From positions 240,746,978 to 240,810,977 of the forward strand of contig NC_090320.1 in the NCBI RefSeq assembly GCF_040869045.1: 64,000 bases of DNA, written 5' to 3'. Source of the DNA: Eurosta solidaginis (Eukaryota; Arthropoda; Insecta; Diptera; Tephritidae). This document shows, one piece after another, positions 35,656-45,042 of the stretch. A program made the position numbers and the translations under genes. The notes below the pieces were generated by a model. The model was given only the letters and a program-made list of their open reading frames with translations. It was not told the origin of the DNA and ran no database searches. Numbering within the stretch: the first letter of the stretch is position 1; every line of letters begins with the position of its first letter.

Positions 35656-35794
35656 GAGAGTAAGAAAACTCTCTCACGAAGAATCGCAGAACTTATGGAG
35701 AATTGTCGAGCGTCTCAAAGACGGAGTCGAACCAATCTACCGGGAGAGTTACGTCTTGGCATGGGCGCACGAAACCGTAGAAGCCGGCCGCTGA
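35600..35794 (+). CDS. short basic/acidic ORF, function unknown
   Basis: A 64-codon frame (MSEEAAVDSKQRRRVQSKERV...) rich in Lys, Arg and Glu. It starts inside the second copy of the duplicated segment and stops at 35792-35794. Composition resembles the start of a LINE ORF1 (gag-like) protein, and dense LINE debris surrounds it, but no zinc knuckle or other motif is present. I do not recognise it. It may equally be a chance frame. Confidence 0.25.
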   Translation: MSEEAAVDSKQRRRVQSKERVRKLSHEESQNLWRIVERLKDGVEPIYRESYVLAWAHETVEAGR

Positions 35795-35962
35795 AAAGAA
35801 CTTTGCTTAAAGAAACTTGAGAAACCTTCGCTTATGTAACCAGTATGCATGAATAGATAGCGATCGGTTGAAACGCTAATTTTCAGTGGTAAAAAATTAC
35901 CCTTACGGCCTCGCGGAAGGGTAGACGGCTGTATACTACATCCCTTCAAAAAAACGCGAGTA

Positions 35963-36326
35963 AAAATAAAACAAGTAAATGTAAGGCGCGATAACCTCCG
36001 AAGAGATCTAAGGCCGAGCTTTTCTTCCAATTTGCGTCGTTCTCCTCGTGATTTTCCCTACAAATTGGCCGGACGGGACCTACATGTTTTATGCCGACTC
36101 CGAGCGGCATCTGCAAGGCAGATGAGTTTTCACTGAGAGCTTTTCATGGCAGAAATACACCCGGAGCGCTTGCCAGACACTGCCGAGGGGCGACCCCGCT
36201 TAGAAAAATTTTCTTCTAATTGAAAAACCATATTTCTATAATTTTGATGTTGCTTTGCCCGGGGTTTGAACCCAGGGCATACGGTGTGGTAGGCGGAGCA
36301 CGCTACCATCACACCACGGTGGCCAC
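35963..36326 (-). mobile_element. SINE-1, full length, nested in MITE
   Basis: Runs on the minus strand from the tRNA-like head (CCGTGGTGTGATGGTAGCGT; B box GGTTCAAACCC) to the tail (GGTTATCGCGCCTTACATTT, then A/T-rich). It is flanked by the 8-bp repeat CGCGAGTA (35955-35962 and 36327-36334), a sequence belonging to the MITE's left end. The 60-codon frame inside is a shadow of the SINE. Confidence 0.88.
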
Positions 36327-36772
36327 CGCGAGTACTCCATAAATAATGTAAGGAATACTCCTTTGGGAGTATAGGAGTATTCCAAAACTAATCTGTATTC
36401 ATACAAAAAATGTGCTCCAATTAACATTGCGATGTCCTAGGAGAGGAGTAAGTGATCCCACTCTCGTTTTGTTTGTGAGTATTCCATAGAGTACATACGT
36501 GAGAGTACTTTCCAAAGTACTTTCACTGTAGTACTCCATGGAGCACCCACAGAGGATCATATGCCAAAGTACTAAAGAGGAATTGTGTCGGAAATAATTA
36601 TCGGAGTGAATTTAATTTAAAATGAAAGTAAATGAAGAGGGGCAATACAACTTTTATATTTTTTACTACGTATATTCGTATGTTATTTAGCATTTGCGGG
36701 AATAAAGAAACTAATATTTATCTACATACTATAGTAATGTATACATAAAACCAGTGCGCGGTTGCATTTTAT

Positions 36773-36839
36773 CAGAGTTGCCATAGTAAAATTTTATTAT
36801 CAATTATTTCTATGCAATATTTTACTTTTGGCAACTCTG
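36773..36839. mobile_element. 67-bp hAT-like foldback remnant
   Basis: Inverted ends CAGAGTTGCCATAGTAAAAT and ATTTTACTTTTGGCAACTCTG pair over ~20 bases with a short AT-rich loop. CAGAGTTGCCA resembles hAT termini. No 8-bp duplication is visible, so it is either a decayed mini-MITE or an inverted repeat of another origin. Confidence 0.6.
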
Positions 36840-36986
36840 TTCGATCGTCATCGTGTCGTGAACACGGTCGTTAACAAACGAGCAATGATCGGCTGATGGT
36901 GGTCCGCAAACGCATTGCAAAGGAGTATTGTTAGAGTACTCCAACATGAAGAAAATGGAACACGTAATCCAACAATTTTTGCAGGG

Positions 36987-38041
36987 ATGTAGACCTACAG
37001 GAGGAGGAGAAAAGTGGAGTTCTGTCAACGATAGGATCCCTACGATACCAAAGGTGAAATATTTCATTTGTATTCCAGTCGGAATAAATACTACAGCGTC
37101 TGGATCCGAATATACCGACACAGGACGGCGAGGTACTTTACGTAATCGAATCGTGAAGCATTTTCATTAACTTCCTTTGAGCCAGAACATAAAGTTTGAA
37201 ATATATTGGTTCGTCTCAAATATGGGATATGGCATATGTTGCACAACCCTTAACTATTAAAAATAATATCAATCATTGCATTTATGTATCATAAACTGTT
37301 ATCGATCGATTGCCACTTAACCTCAAAAAAATCGTGTTTTAACTATTAGCTCCTAATCGACTATCGAAAAGATAAGAGGAAGCAGTAAGGGTAAGGAAAA
37401 AAAGCATAAAAATGTGCCACACATGCGGCCTACCAATGAGAAGTGGAAATTTTATTGTTCCAACCAAAGCTCTCGAATAACTCTTAAGCAATTGAAGTAG
37501 TTCCAAGAATAACTGTTATTGAATGAGAGATAAAAATTTTAGTCAGCAAACAACAGTTAACTCTTTTAGCACGTATTCCGGTTTTCCTCAGTGAGAGCAC
37601 TAAAGGTATCTCTCATACAAGGAATAATATGCGCTAGTGATAAAAATATGAATCATTGATATCGAGAATAAATACATAAATAAATAAATTTTAAAGTAAG
37701 AAAAAAATGGATATCCAAACAAACAGCGGAAGTTGTTTTTTTTAATACAGCGTTTTAACTGATGAGTTCTGAACTATGGACCAAACTTCTTGATGACAAT
37801 ATATCATTGATTTCGAATGAGTTTTTTGCATTGTTATTTGCTTGTAGTCTTTAGCTTGACGGCTCAAATCAAGGCAAGATTCTGAATTTTCTTCAAATCA
37901 AAAAAGAAAAATCACATTGCTCTGACTCATATTTCGAGTGTTTAGCTCTATTTGAAGGTACTCAAAAACTGATTGCAAGAATTCTCACTTTTTTATAGAA
38001 AATGGACGGACACCAAAAAGTAGTAAAAAAGAAATCAAACG
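36987..38041. other. unassigned AT-rich sequence
   Basis: No coding motif, RNA gene or repeat with visible ends. Confidence 0.35.
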
Positions 38042-38275
38042 GTGTCAGCGCAATTTATAGCCTCTACAACGGAATTGTTAACCTCAACTACCCGTGGAGA
38101 CTGCTATTTATTTAGCAGGCGAGGCCGTGACGCCTCCAAGTTCCTCACGAAAGAAGGTGGTTGGGTGACCTCAAAGGTGGTAATATCAACTTTTTCCCGC
38201 CATCGGGCAAACGACTGTCAACATCTATAAAACTCCCCAAAAATGTCGGGGAGTCCTCCTATCGCTACAAAAAAA
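38042..38275 (+). repeat. stem-loop repeat copy, A-rich tail
   Basis: Decayed member of the stem-loop/(CAA)n family. It has AATTGTTAACCTCAACTACCCGTGG, TTAGCAGGCGAGGC, CTCCAAGTTCCTCACG, then ACTCCCCAAAAATGTCGGGGAGTC as stem-loop and CTATCGCTACAAAAAAAA as tail. The central part is deleted relative to 62875-63300. Confidence 0.7.
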
Positions 38276-38644
38276 AGTTGTCGGCAACAATACTTCCTCA
38301 GCAGGAGCGCCTGCATCCATACGCATAGCACCACCGTGCAAGTGTAGCCTTTGGGATTTTATTCGCAACAATCAGTTCATATCTGCCTAAAGCTCATGAT
38401 TAAACTTTCTCCGATGTACGCCGCAGACATCACGGAAAAGACCATAAATTATACGGACAATCTTTCGCACCCTGCAAGCGTCATCTCATCTTTTCACGCT
38501 ACTCGGGCTGAATCTATTCGAAGGTATGAATGTACTATTGATACGTATCAGAGATAAACCTTTATTTCTCTAAAATAAAGATTATTCTAAGTAAGAATTT
38601 TGTACTACCTAATAAAAACTTGCTCAAGGGGGAACCTTAACTTA
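38276..38644. other. unassigned spacer
   Basis: No feature is supported between the two repeat copies. Confidence 0.35.
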
Positions 38645-38748
38645 TCTTTGTCTTTAAAAATATCACCGAAGAGATTTAGGCCGAGCTTCTCTTCCAAATT
38701 GGCAGAACAGGACCTAAATGTTTTACGCCGACTCCGAACGACATTTGC
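38645..38748 (-). repeat. SINE-1 3' fragment, decayed
   Basis: The CCGAAGAGATTTAGGCCGAGCTTCTCTTCC block and the GACCTAAATGTTTTACGCCGACTCCGAACGACAT block of SINE-1 are recognisable, with an internal deletion. The head is replaced by a SINE-2 copy directly to the right. Confidence 0.7.
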
Positions 38749-38749
38749 A

Positions 38750-38950
38750 AGCAGAAACTTTTTTCTAATTGATATTAGAGAAAAATTGCAAAGTTTACAA
38801 ACGGCGATGGATACTACGACGTGTTTCTGAATTTCACTTCTTAATCAGCCACCTTCTCGGAAGCTGAGTATTGAAATCGAAATCTCCAACATTTATACTT
38901 TATACTAGTGTAAAGGCAGATGTCTTTAACCACTCAGCCATATGAACTCC
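38750..38950 (-). mobile_element. SINE-2 copy with tRNA-like head
   Basis: On the minus strand the head reads ATGGCTGAGTGGTTAAAGAC, a good A-box region of a Ser/Leu-type tRNA. A weak B box (GATTTCGATTTCAATACTC) follows ~45 bases on. The body runs CTCAGCTTCCGAGAAGGTGGC to a 3' end of TTTGCAATTTTTCTCTAATATCAAT. About 200 bp. Copies lie at 39190-39330 and 42820-42993. Confidence 0.75.
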
Positions 38951-39189
38951 CCGCTGCTCGCTTTGCAATTGGTTTCTAAGTATTTCCTTTTTGTTGCTAT
39001 TCCTTTATTCACCATTTAGGTCCATACTAATTCTATATGCTTTTTAATCCTAAGTGTGTGGAATAATTATAGGCGCGCTCTAAGAGCTTAGTAACATTGG
39101 GTTTATAGCATTGCTTAATAAGCAATATTTCCGCTGTTCACTATTATATCAATATTATTATCTGTATTTAGTTAGCGAGATATGCTCAT
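38951..39189. other. unassigned spacer
   Basis: No feature is supported between the two SINE-2 copies. Confidence 0.35.
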
Positions 39190-39330
39190 ATTGCTGATTG
39201 AGTGCATAAACGCATCTGCCTTTACATTAGTATAAAGTATGAACGTTGGAGATTTCGAGTTCAAAACTCAGCTCCCGAGAAGCTAGCTGATGTAGAAGTG
39301 AAATTGTCCTAGTAACCATAGCCGTAAGGA
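39190..39330 (+). mobile_element. SINE-2 copy, 3'-truncated
   Basis: Reads TGAGTGCATAAACGCATCTGCC (decayed A box), GAGTTCAAAACTC (a good B-box match), CAGCTCCCGAGAAGCTAGCTGATG, then GTCCTAGTAACCATAGCCGT. It is cut there by the start of the CCACGCCC-family element. Opposite in orientation to the copy 240 bp to the left. Confidence 0.75.
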
Positions 39331-41365
39331 AGGTTAAGTTCGGGTGTAACCGAACATAACATACTCAGTTGAGAGCTATGATGACAACATAAGGGAAAAT
39401 AACCATGTAGGAAAATGAACCGAGAGAAACCCTGGAATGTGTATCAAATGAAAGGCATTAAAGAGTATTTTATGAGGGAGTGGGCCATAGTTCTATAGGT
39501 GGACGCCATTTAGGGATATAGCCATAAAGGTGGATCAGGGTTGACTCTAGAATGCGTTTGTACGATATGGGTATCAAAAGAAAGGTGTTAATTAGTATTT
39601 TAAAAGGGAGTAATCCTTAGTTCCATAGGTGGACGCCGTTTCGAGATATCGCCATAAAGGTGGAGCAGGGGTGACCCTACAATTTGTTTGTACAATATGG
39701 GTATCAAAAGAAAGGTGTTAATGAGTATTTTAAAAGGGAGTAATCCTTAGTTCCATAGGTGGTCGCAGTTTCGAGATATCGCCATAAAGGTGGACCAGGG
39801 GTGACTTTAGAATATGTTTTTACGATATGGGTATCAAATGAATGGTGTTAAGGAGTATTTTAAAAGGACGTGGGGCTTAGTTCTATAGGTGGACGCCTTT
39901 TCGAGATATCGCCATAAAGGTGGACCAGGGGTGACTCTAGAATGAGTTTGTACGATATGGCTATCAAATTAAAGGTATTAATGAGAGTTTTAAAAGGGAG
40001 TCGTGTGAAGGCGTTTTCCAGATATCGACCAAAATGTGGACCAGGGTGACCCAGAACATCATCTGTTGGATACCGCTAACTTATTTATATATGTTATACC
40101 TGCCAAGATTTTAAGGGTTTTTTATTTCACCCTGCAGAACTTTTTCATTTTCTTCTACTTAATATGGTAGGCGTCACAACCATTTTATAAAGTTTTTTCT
40201 AAAGTTATATTTCGCGTCAATAAAACAATCCAATTACCTTACCATGTTTCATCCCTTTTTTCGTATTTGGTATAGAATTATGGCATTTTTTCGTTTTTCA
40301 TAATTTTCGATATCGAAAAAGTGGGCGTGGTCATAGTCGGATTTCGTTCATTTTTCATACCAAGATAAAGTGAGTTCAAGTAAGCACGTGAACTAAGTTC
40401 ATTAAAGATATGTCGATTTTTGCTCAAGTTATCGTGTTAACAGCCATGCGGAAGGACAGACGGACGACTGTGTATAAAAACTGGGCGTGGCATCAACCAT
40501 TTTCACAGAAAACAGTTAACGTCATAAAATCTATGCCCTACCGAATTTCAAAAGGATTGGTTAATTTTTGTTCGACTTATGGCGTTAACAGTATCCTAGA
40601 CAAATTAAATGAAAAAGGGCGGAGCCACGCCCATTTTGAAATTTTCTTTTATTTTTGTATTTTGTTGCACCACATCATTACTGGAGTTGAATGTTGACAT
40701 AATTTACTTATATACTGTAAAGATATTAAATTTTTTGTTAAAATTTTACTGTAAAAAAAATTTTTTTCTAAAAGTGGGCGTGGTCCTTCTCCGATTTTGC
40801 TAATTTTTATTAAGCGTACATATAGTAATAGGAGTAACGTTCCTGCCAAATTTCATCATGATATCTTTAACGACTGCCAAATTACAGCTTGCAAAATTGT
40901 TAAATTACCTTCTTTTAAAAGTGGGCGGTGCCACGCCCATTGTCCAAAATTTTACTAATTTTCTATTCTGCGTCATAATTTCAACTCATCTACCAGGTTT
41001 CGTCGCTTTAGCTGTCTTTTGTAATGAATTATCGCACTTTTTCGGTTTTTCGAAATTTTCGATATCGAAAAAGTGGGCGTGGTTATAGTCCGATATCGTT
41101 CATTTTAAATAGCGATCTGAGATGAGTACTCAGGAACCTACATACCAAATTTCATAAGGATACCTCAAAATTTACTCAAGTTATCGTGTTAACGGACGGA
41201 CGGACGGACGGACGGACATGGCTCAATCAAATTTTTTTTCGATCCTGATTATTTTGATATATGGAAGTCTATATCTATCTCGATTCCTTTATATATGTAC
41301 AACCAACCGTTATCCAATCAAACTTAATATACTCTGTGAGCTCTGCTCAACTGAGTATAAAAACA
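39330..41365 (+). repeat. CCACGCCC-family copy, long type
   Basis: Begins AAGGTTAAGTTCGGGTGTAACCGAAC (hairpin GTTCGG/CCGAAC) and ATACTCAGTTGAGAGCT. Next comes a ~130-bp tandem array, then a series of blocks mixing GGGCGTGGC or CCACGCCC with AAATTTCAT-type phrases, TTTTTCGATATCG phrases and (GGAC)n at 41193-41216. It ends CTCTGTGAGCTCTGCTCAACTGAGTATAAAA. The outer ends are inverted to one another (ATACTCAGTTGAG). No coding capacity: a ~2-kb non-coding mobile repeat of unclear class. Helitron/DINE-like is my best guess. Confidence 0.8.
39430..40015 (+). repeat. ~130-bp tandem array, ~5 units
   Basis: GTATCAAA recurs at about 39441, 39571, 39701, 39831 and (as CTATCAAA) 39961, spacing 130 bp. 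Each unit runs TAGAATGYGTTTGTACGATATGG, TATCAAAAGAAAGGTGTTAATGAGTATTTTAAAAGGGAGT, TTCGAGATATCGCCATAAAGGTGGACCAGGGGTGAC in order. It is clearly related to the Helitron monomer at 3128-4195. Confidence 0.9.
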
Positions 41366-41411
41366 ATTGTATAAAGCAATATGAGCATGTCTCGCTAATT
41401 AAATACAGATA

Positions 41412-41530
41412 ATAACTTTTTTCTAATTGAAAAAAATTGTTTCTAAATTTTTGATACTGCTTTGCGCGGGTCTTCAGCACAGGATCTTCGGTATGGTAGG
41501 CGCAGCACGCTACCATCACACCACGGCGAC
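41412..41530 (-). mobile_element. SINE-1 head fragment
   Basis: Only the first ~120 bases: tRNA-like head (CGTGGTGTGATGGTAGCGTG), a mutated B region, and the ATCAAAAATTTAGAAACAATT-type block. The rest is absent. It abuts the CCACGCCC-family copy. Confidence 0.75.
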
Positions 41531-41678
41531 TGCATCTTTGTCTTTACTATAAAAAAAATTTATGACCCTAACTTTCTTAGAGCAAAACAGCCGATTTTTC
41601 TAATACAAGTCTTAAGATGGCATATGTCTGCCCAGATTAACATATACATAGATATTTTTGCAATAGTAATAACTCTAA

Positions 41679-41876
41679 TATAAGCGTGTTCTTAGTTTTT
41701 TATAAGCTGCTCTGATCTATTAATTTCCATGGTGCAAATTTCCTTGGCGAAACGTCGGGCTGAAGGTGGAATAATCGTGTTTTATTTGCATCATGGAAAT
41801 TAATAGATCAGATCAGCTTATAAAAACTAAGAATTTACCAACAAACTGACCGGAGAAAGCTATATATAAGCGTGTT
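41679..41876. repeat. hairpin element in 12-bp direct repeats
   Basis: Direct repeats TATAAGCGTGTT (41679-41690 and 41865-41876) bound a 174-bp segment. That segment opens with a ~47-bp inverted repeat: 41691-41738 pairs with 41785-41831 with few mismatches, enclosing a ~46-base loop containing CGAAACGTCGGGCTG. A 33-base unpaired tail follows. No transposase, no tRNA-like boxes and no poly-A. Class unknown. Confidence 0.8.
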
Positions 41877-41999
41877 AAATCAAATTAAATTATTTAACTT
41901 TAAAAAAAGGGCCAAGCATTCCCTAAACTGCTTACCATGCAATCACTGCAGAAATTAAACAAACGACATATTACTCTCTAAACTTCTCTTTTTAACAAG

Positions 42000-42130
42000 T
42001 TGCGGCTGAATGGGCAAATAATGAGTGGGAGGGGAGGGGAGAGCAAGGAGGCGGGGAGAGGAAAATAGAGAGTTGAAGGAGAAGAGGGAAGTATAGGGAT
42101 AGATTTAGAAGAGAAAACGAAATAGGAGAG
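42000..42130 (+). repeat. purine-rich tract
   Basis: Runs of G and A (GGGAGGGGAGGGGAGAGCAAGGAGG...). Similar in kind to the purine tract within the Helitron and to 45170-45260. Confidence 0.7.
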
Positions 42131-42819
42131 AGGTAGTGAGAAATGTTAACATTCAACATAAGTAACAATACAAAATAGTAAAAAAATAAAAATTTCTGGA
42201 AATGCTTATTCTGCGGCAGTTGTAAACTAAAACATTTGTATAAGAAAGAAAAGAGTAACGTTTTACTTAAGTCTTATTTTGGGACCGTGAATGCAACATT
42301 TTCTACGATCGACTGTGTGAACACGGTGAGGCAAGGTGTGTGTGCAACAGCCAGGCTTTTTGTTTGCCTATGAAGTGCATACAAAAAAATGTGGACCTTT
42401 ATTTTGACAATTTTTTTGTTTACTTTATTGAAACCAAATTAAAAGATAACGTCATAAATGTGACAAGCGATAAAGATCGGAGTGATATGTTCAAGTGGGT
42501 ATACAATGCATGTATGAAATGACAAAAAAAAAAAAAACAAAAAAAAACACTCAGGTAAAATTTTTAATTAGAAATGCCACGGAAAGAGATTGCCACGGAA
42601 ATAAATTCTTCGAAAAAGAATAAATAAAAATAATATAAATTTACCATTAAATTGAGTGTACCAACATAACCAGCGAACATTTCTTAAAAATTTGGTCTTT
42701 ATATTTTATTTAAAACTTTTTATTTAATAAATAAAACATTGAAATATTTTTAAATTATAAAGTAATAAACTGAAGCAGTAATATTTTTGTATTTAATTAG
42801 CGAGACATGCTCATGTTGC
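42131..42819. other. unassigned AT-rich sequence
   Basis: Includes an A-rich run at about 42521-42549. The 60-codon frame at 42340-42522 has no recognisable motif. Confidence 0.35.
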
Positions 42820-42993
42820 TTTATGCAATTGTTTTTGTTATTGATATTAGAGAAAAATTACATAGTTTACCAACGGCGATGGTTACTGGGACATTCCGTT
42901 TCTGAACTTCACTTCTTCATCAGCTAGCTTTTCGGGAGCTGAGTATTAAACTGGAAATCTCCAACACTCATATTTTATACTAGTGTAAGGTAG
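42820..42993 (-). mobile_element. SINE-2 copy, 5'-truncated
   Basis: Minus strand from TTACACTAGTATAAAATATGAG through CTCAGCTCCCGAAAAGCTAGCTGATGAAG to the 3' end (TATGTAATTTTTCTCTAATATCAAT). The A box is lost; the body agrees well with the 38750 copy. Confidence 0.75.
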
Positions 42994-43004
42994 GTATTTT
43001 TGTT

Positions 43005-44176
43005 TTTATACTCAGCGTGCTTTTCACACAGAGTATATTAACCTTGTTTGGTTGTACAGGTATAAAGGAATCGAGATAGATATAGACTTCCATATATCAA
43101 AATCATCAGTGTCGAAAACAAATTTGATTGAGCCATGTCCGTCCGTCCGCCCGTCCATCTGTCCGTTAACACGATAACTTAAGTAAATATTGAGATATCT
43201 TCAACAAATTTGGTACACGACCTTATCTGGACACAGAATGGATTGGTATTGAAAATGAGCGAAATCGGATAATAACCACGCCCACTTTTTACATATATAA
43301 CATTTTGAAAAACACAAAAACCTGATTATTTAGAAAATAATACACCTATAAATAAATAACCTCCGAAACGATAACCTCCGAAGAGATCTAAGGCCGAGCT
43401 TCTCTTCCAATTTGCGTCGTGCTCCTCTTGATTTTCCCTACAAATTGGCCGGACGGGACCTGCATGTTTGATGCCGACTCCGAACGGCATCTGCAAGACA
43501 GATGAGTTTTTACTGAGAGCTTTTCATGGCAGAAATACACCCGGAGCGCTTGCCAAACACTGCCGAGAGGCGACCCCGCTTAGAAAAATGTTCTTCTAAT
43601 TGAAAAACCTTATTTCTAAAATTTTGATGTTGCTTTGCCCGGGGTGCGAACCCAGGGCATACGGGGTGATAGGCGGAGCACGCTACCATCACACCACGGT
43701 GGCCGCTACCTAGAATGTTGAAATTTGACGTGTGGACTGATATTGAGACTTTTGATAAAAATTAAAATTTTTTTTTTAAATGGGCGTGGCACCACCCACT
43801 TGTGATAAAATCAATTTTACAAATATTATTAATCATAAATCAAAAGTCGTTAAACCTATCGTAACAAAATTCGGCAGAGACGTTGCCTTTACTATAAGGA
43901 ATGCTTTGAAGAAAAATTAAGGAAATCGGTTAAGGACCATGCCCACTTTTATATAAAAGATTTTTAAAAGGGTCGTGGACGAAAATAATAAGCTACAACT
44001 TAGCAAAAAATAGTTTTGAATCAATAATATTTCACTTATCAAATTTTATTGCAAGAGGAAATGGGGAGGTGCCACGTGTTATGTAGAAAAGTAATTTATC
44101 TGAAATGTACAATTGAAGCTCACCCTGAGTATATATTGTTCGGTTACACCCGATCTTAGACACCTTTACTTGTTAG
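43005..44176 (-). repeat. CCACGCCC-family copy, short type
   Basis: Begins TTTTATACTCAGCGTGCTTTTCACACAGAGTATATTAACC, carries the CATGTCCGTCCGTCCGCCCGTC block (43135-43156) and CCACGCCCACTTTTTAC, and ends GTTCGGTTACACCCGATC (hairpin slightly mutated) and CTTTACTTGTT at about 44176. A SINE-1 copy (43348-43707) interrupts it. Confidence 0.85.
43348..43707 (-). mobile_element. SINE-1, full length, nested
   Basis: Full head-to-tail copy on the minus strand, head at 43707. It interrupts a CCACGCCC repeat exactly between ACACCT and AGAATGTTG (continuous in the copy at 17570). The target duplication is short (ACCT, 43344-43347 and 43708-43711), or longer and mutated. The tail repeats the last block twice (TTCGGAGGTTAT seen at both 43354-43365 and 43371-43382 on the complementary strand). 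Confidence 0.85.
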
Positions 44177-44659
44177 TTACTAATATTTATGTTTGAAGTT
44201 ACGACTTACGAGTACGTGTACTCAACAAATGGGTTGCAGGCAGTCAATTGCATTGTTGTGTTTTATTTAACAACAAAAAACATAAAAATATATAACGAGC
44301 CATTTCATTTACTCAATTTGTTTGCTTACAATAAAGATATTCCACTTCGATAGCCAATAAAGCATTAAGCAATAAGACCTAAATCTATATTTATTTTCAT
44401 ATATCACACCAGCAATATAATTCGAACACCAATGGATAAATATTATTTTTTATTGTTATTATTGATTATGTGTACTAAATGTGCGATAAGATAGAGTAAT
44501 TTATATATTGAGAAAAAAATTAAAATGAGGAAATTAAAAAAAGTTTTAAACGTGAAGCTCTTAGCGCTTATGTGGGCAACATTAGTATATGTTGAGCAAC
44601 ATGTTGACGAAACATTTATGTTTCTGATGAATGTTTATTGCCAACGTTGTGGCCAATGA
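44177..44659. other. unassigned AT-rich sequence
   Basis: No feature is supported. Confidence 0.35.
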
Positions 44660-45042
44660 CAGGGCTCTTCAGTGGATTCATGGGGTTGATAAGTGCAATA
44701 CAAAGCTTTATAGCTTTAAAGCTTCTGCAATCCAATTGTCAATCTCACCTACGCGAGGGGAATGCTGTTACAGATATGAATGTATCATACACGTGTTTAG
44801 CAGGCAAGGCTCTGGCGACCCCAAGTTCCTCACGGAACTAGGGGATGTTGAGAGCGGGATGGCCTAGAAGGTTTAATGTGGTCATATTAATCGTTCCCGA
44901 GATGGTCGGGCTAGTAATTTGTGCTTTGTTACCGGAAAGTACCAGATCTACATATATCCGGCAAAGGACCATCAACATCGATAACACTCCCCAAAGCCTT
45001 CGGGGAGTGTCTTTATCGTTAATACAACAACAACAACAACAC
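44660..45042 (+). mobile_element. stem-loop/(CAA)n repeat, good copy
   Basis: Blocks in order: CCAATTGTCAATCTCACCTACG, TTTAGCAGGCAAGGCTCTGGCGACC, CCCGAGATGGTCGGGCTAGTA, CCGGCAAAGGACCATCAACA. Then a perfect 9-bp stem-loop, ACACTCCCC (44984-44992) with GGGGAGTGT (45002-45010), then (CAA)n at 45024-45042. Short size, non-coding body and a tail shared with the jockey-like LINE suggest a SINE or a LINE 3' end. Confidence 0.8.

Larger units (their letters stand above)
35942..36986. mobile_element. MITE rich in GAGTACTC, with SINE inside
   Basis: Left end CCCTTCAAAAAAACGCGAGTA (35942-) and right end ATTTTTGCAGGG (36975-36986) form imperfect inverted repeats (consensus CCCTGCAAAAAT). The interior carries many GAGTACTCC/GGAGTATTCC motifs on both strands. 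A SINE-1 copy (35963-36326) interrupts it near the left end. A relative lies inside the LTR at 54163-54520, sharing CGCGAGTACTCCAT, CCAATTAACATTGCGATGTC and AACGAGCAATGATCGGCT. No transposase frame. Target duplication is unclear. Confidence 0.72.

Noticed and set aside
36300..36320. Possible tRNA gene heads at SINE-1 loci
   Set aside because: A and B box matches exist, but the acceptor and anticodon stems do not pair and each head is fused to a ~290-bp body with a SINE tail.
39430..40015. CRISPR-like array (regular spacing of repeats)
   Set aside because: Whole ~130-bp units are similar to one another, with no short repeat/unique spacer pattern, and the genome is eukaryotic.
41193..41216. 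(GGAC)n as an independent microsatellite
   Set aside because: The CCGTCCGTCCGTC block is a constant part of the CCACGCCC family (also at 17360, 29919, 43135 and 52445).
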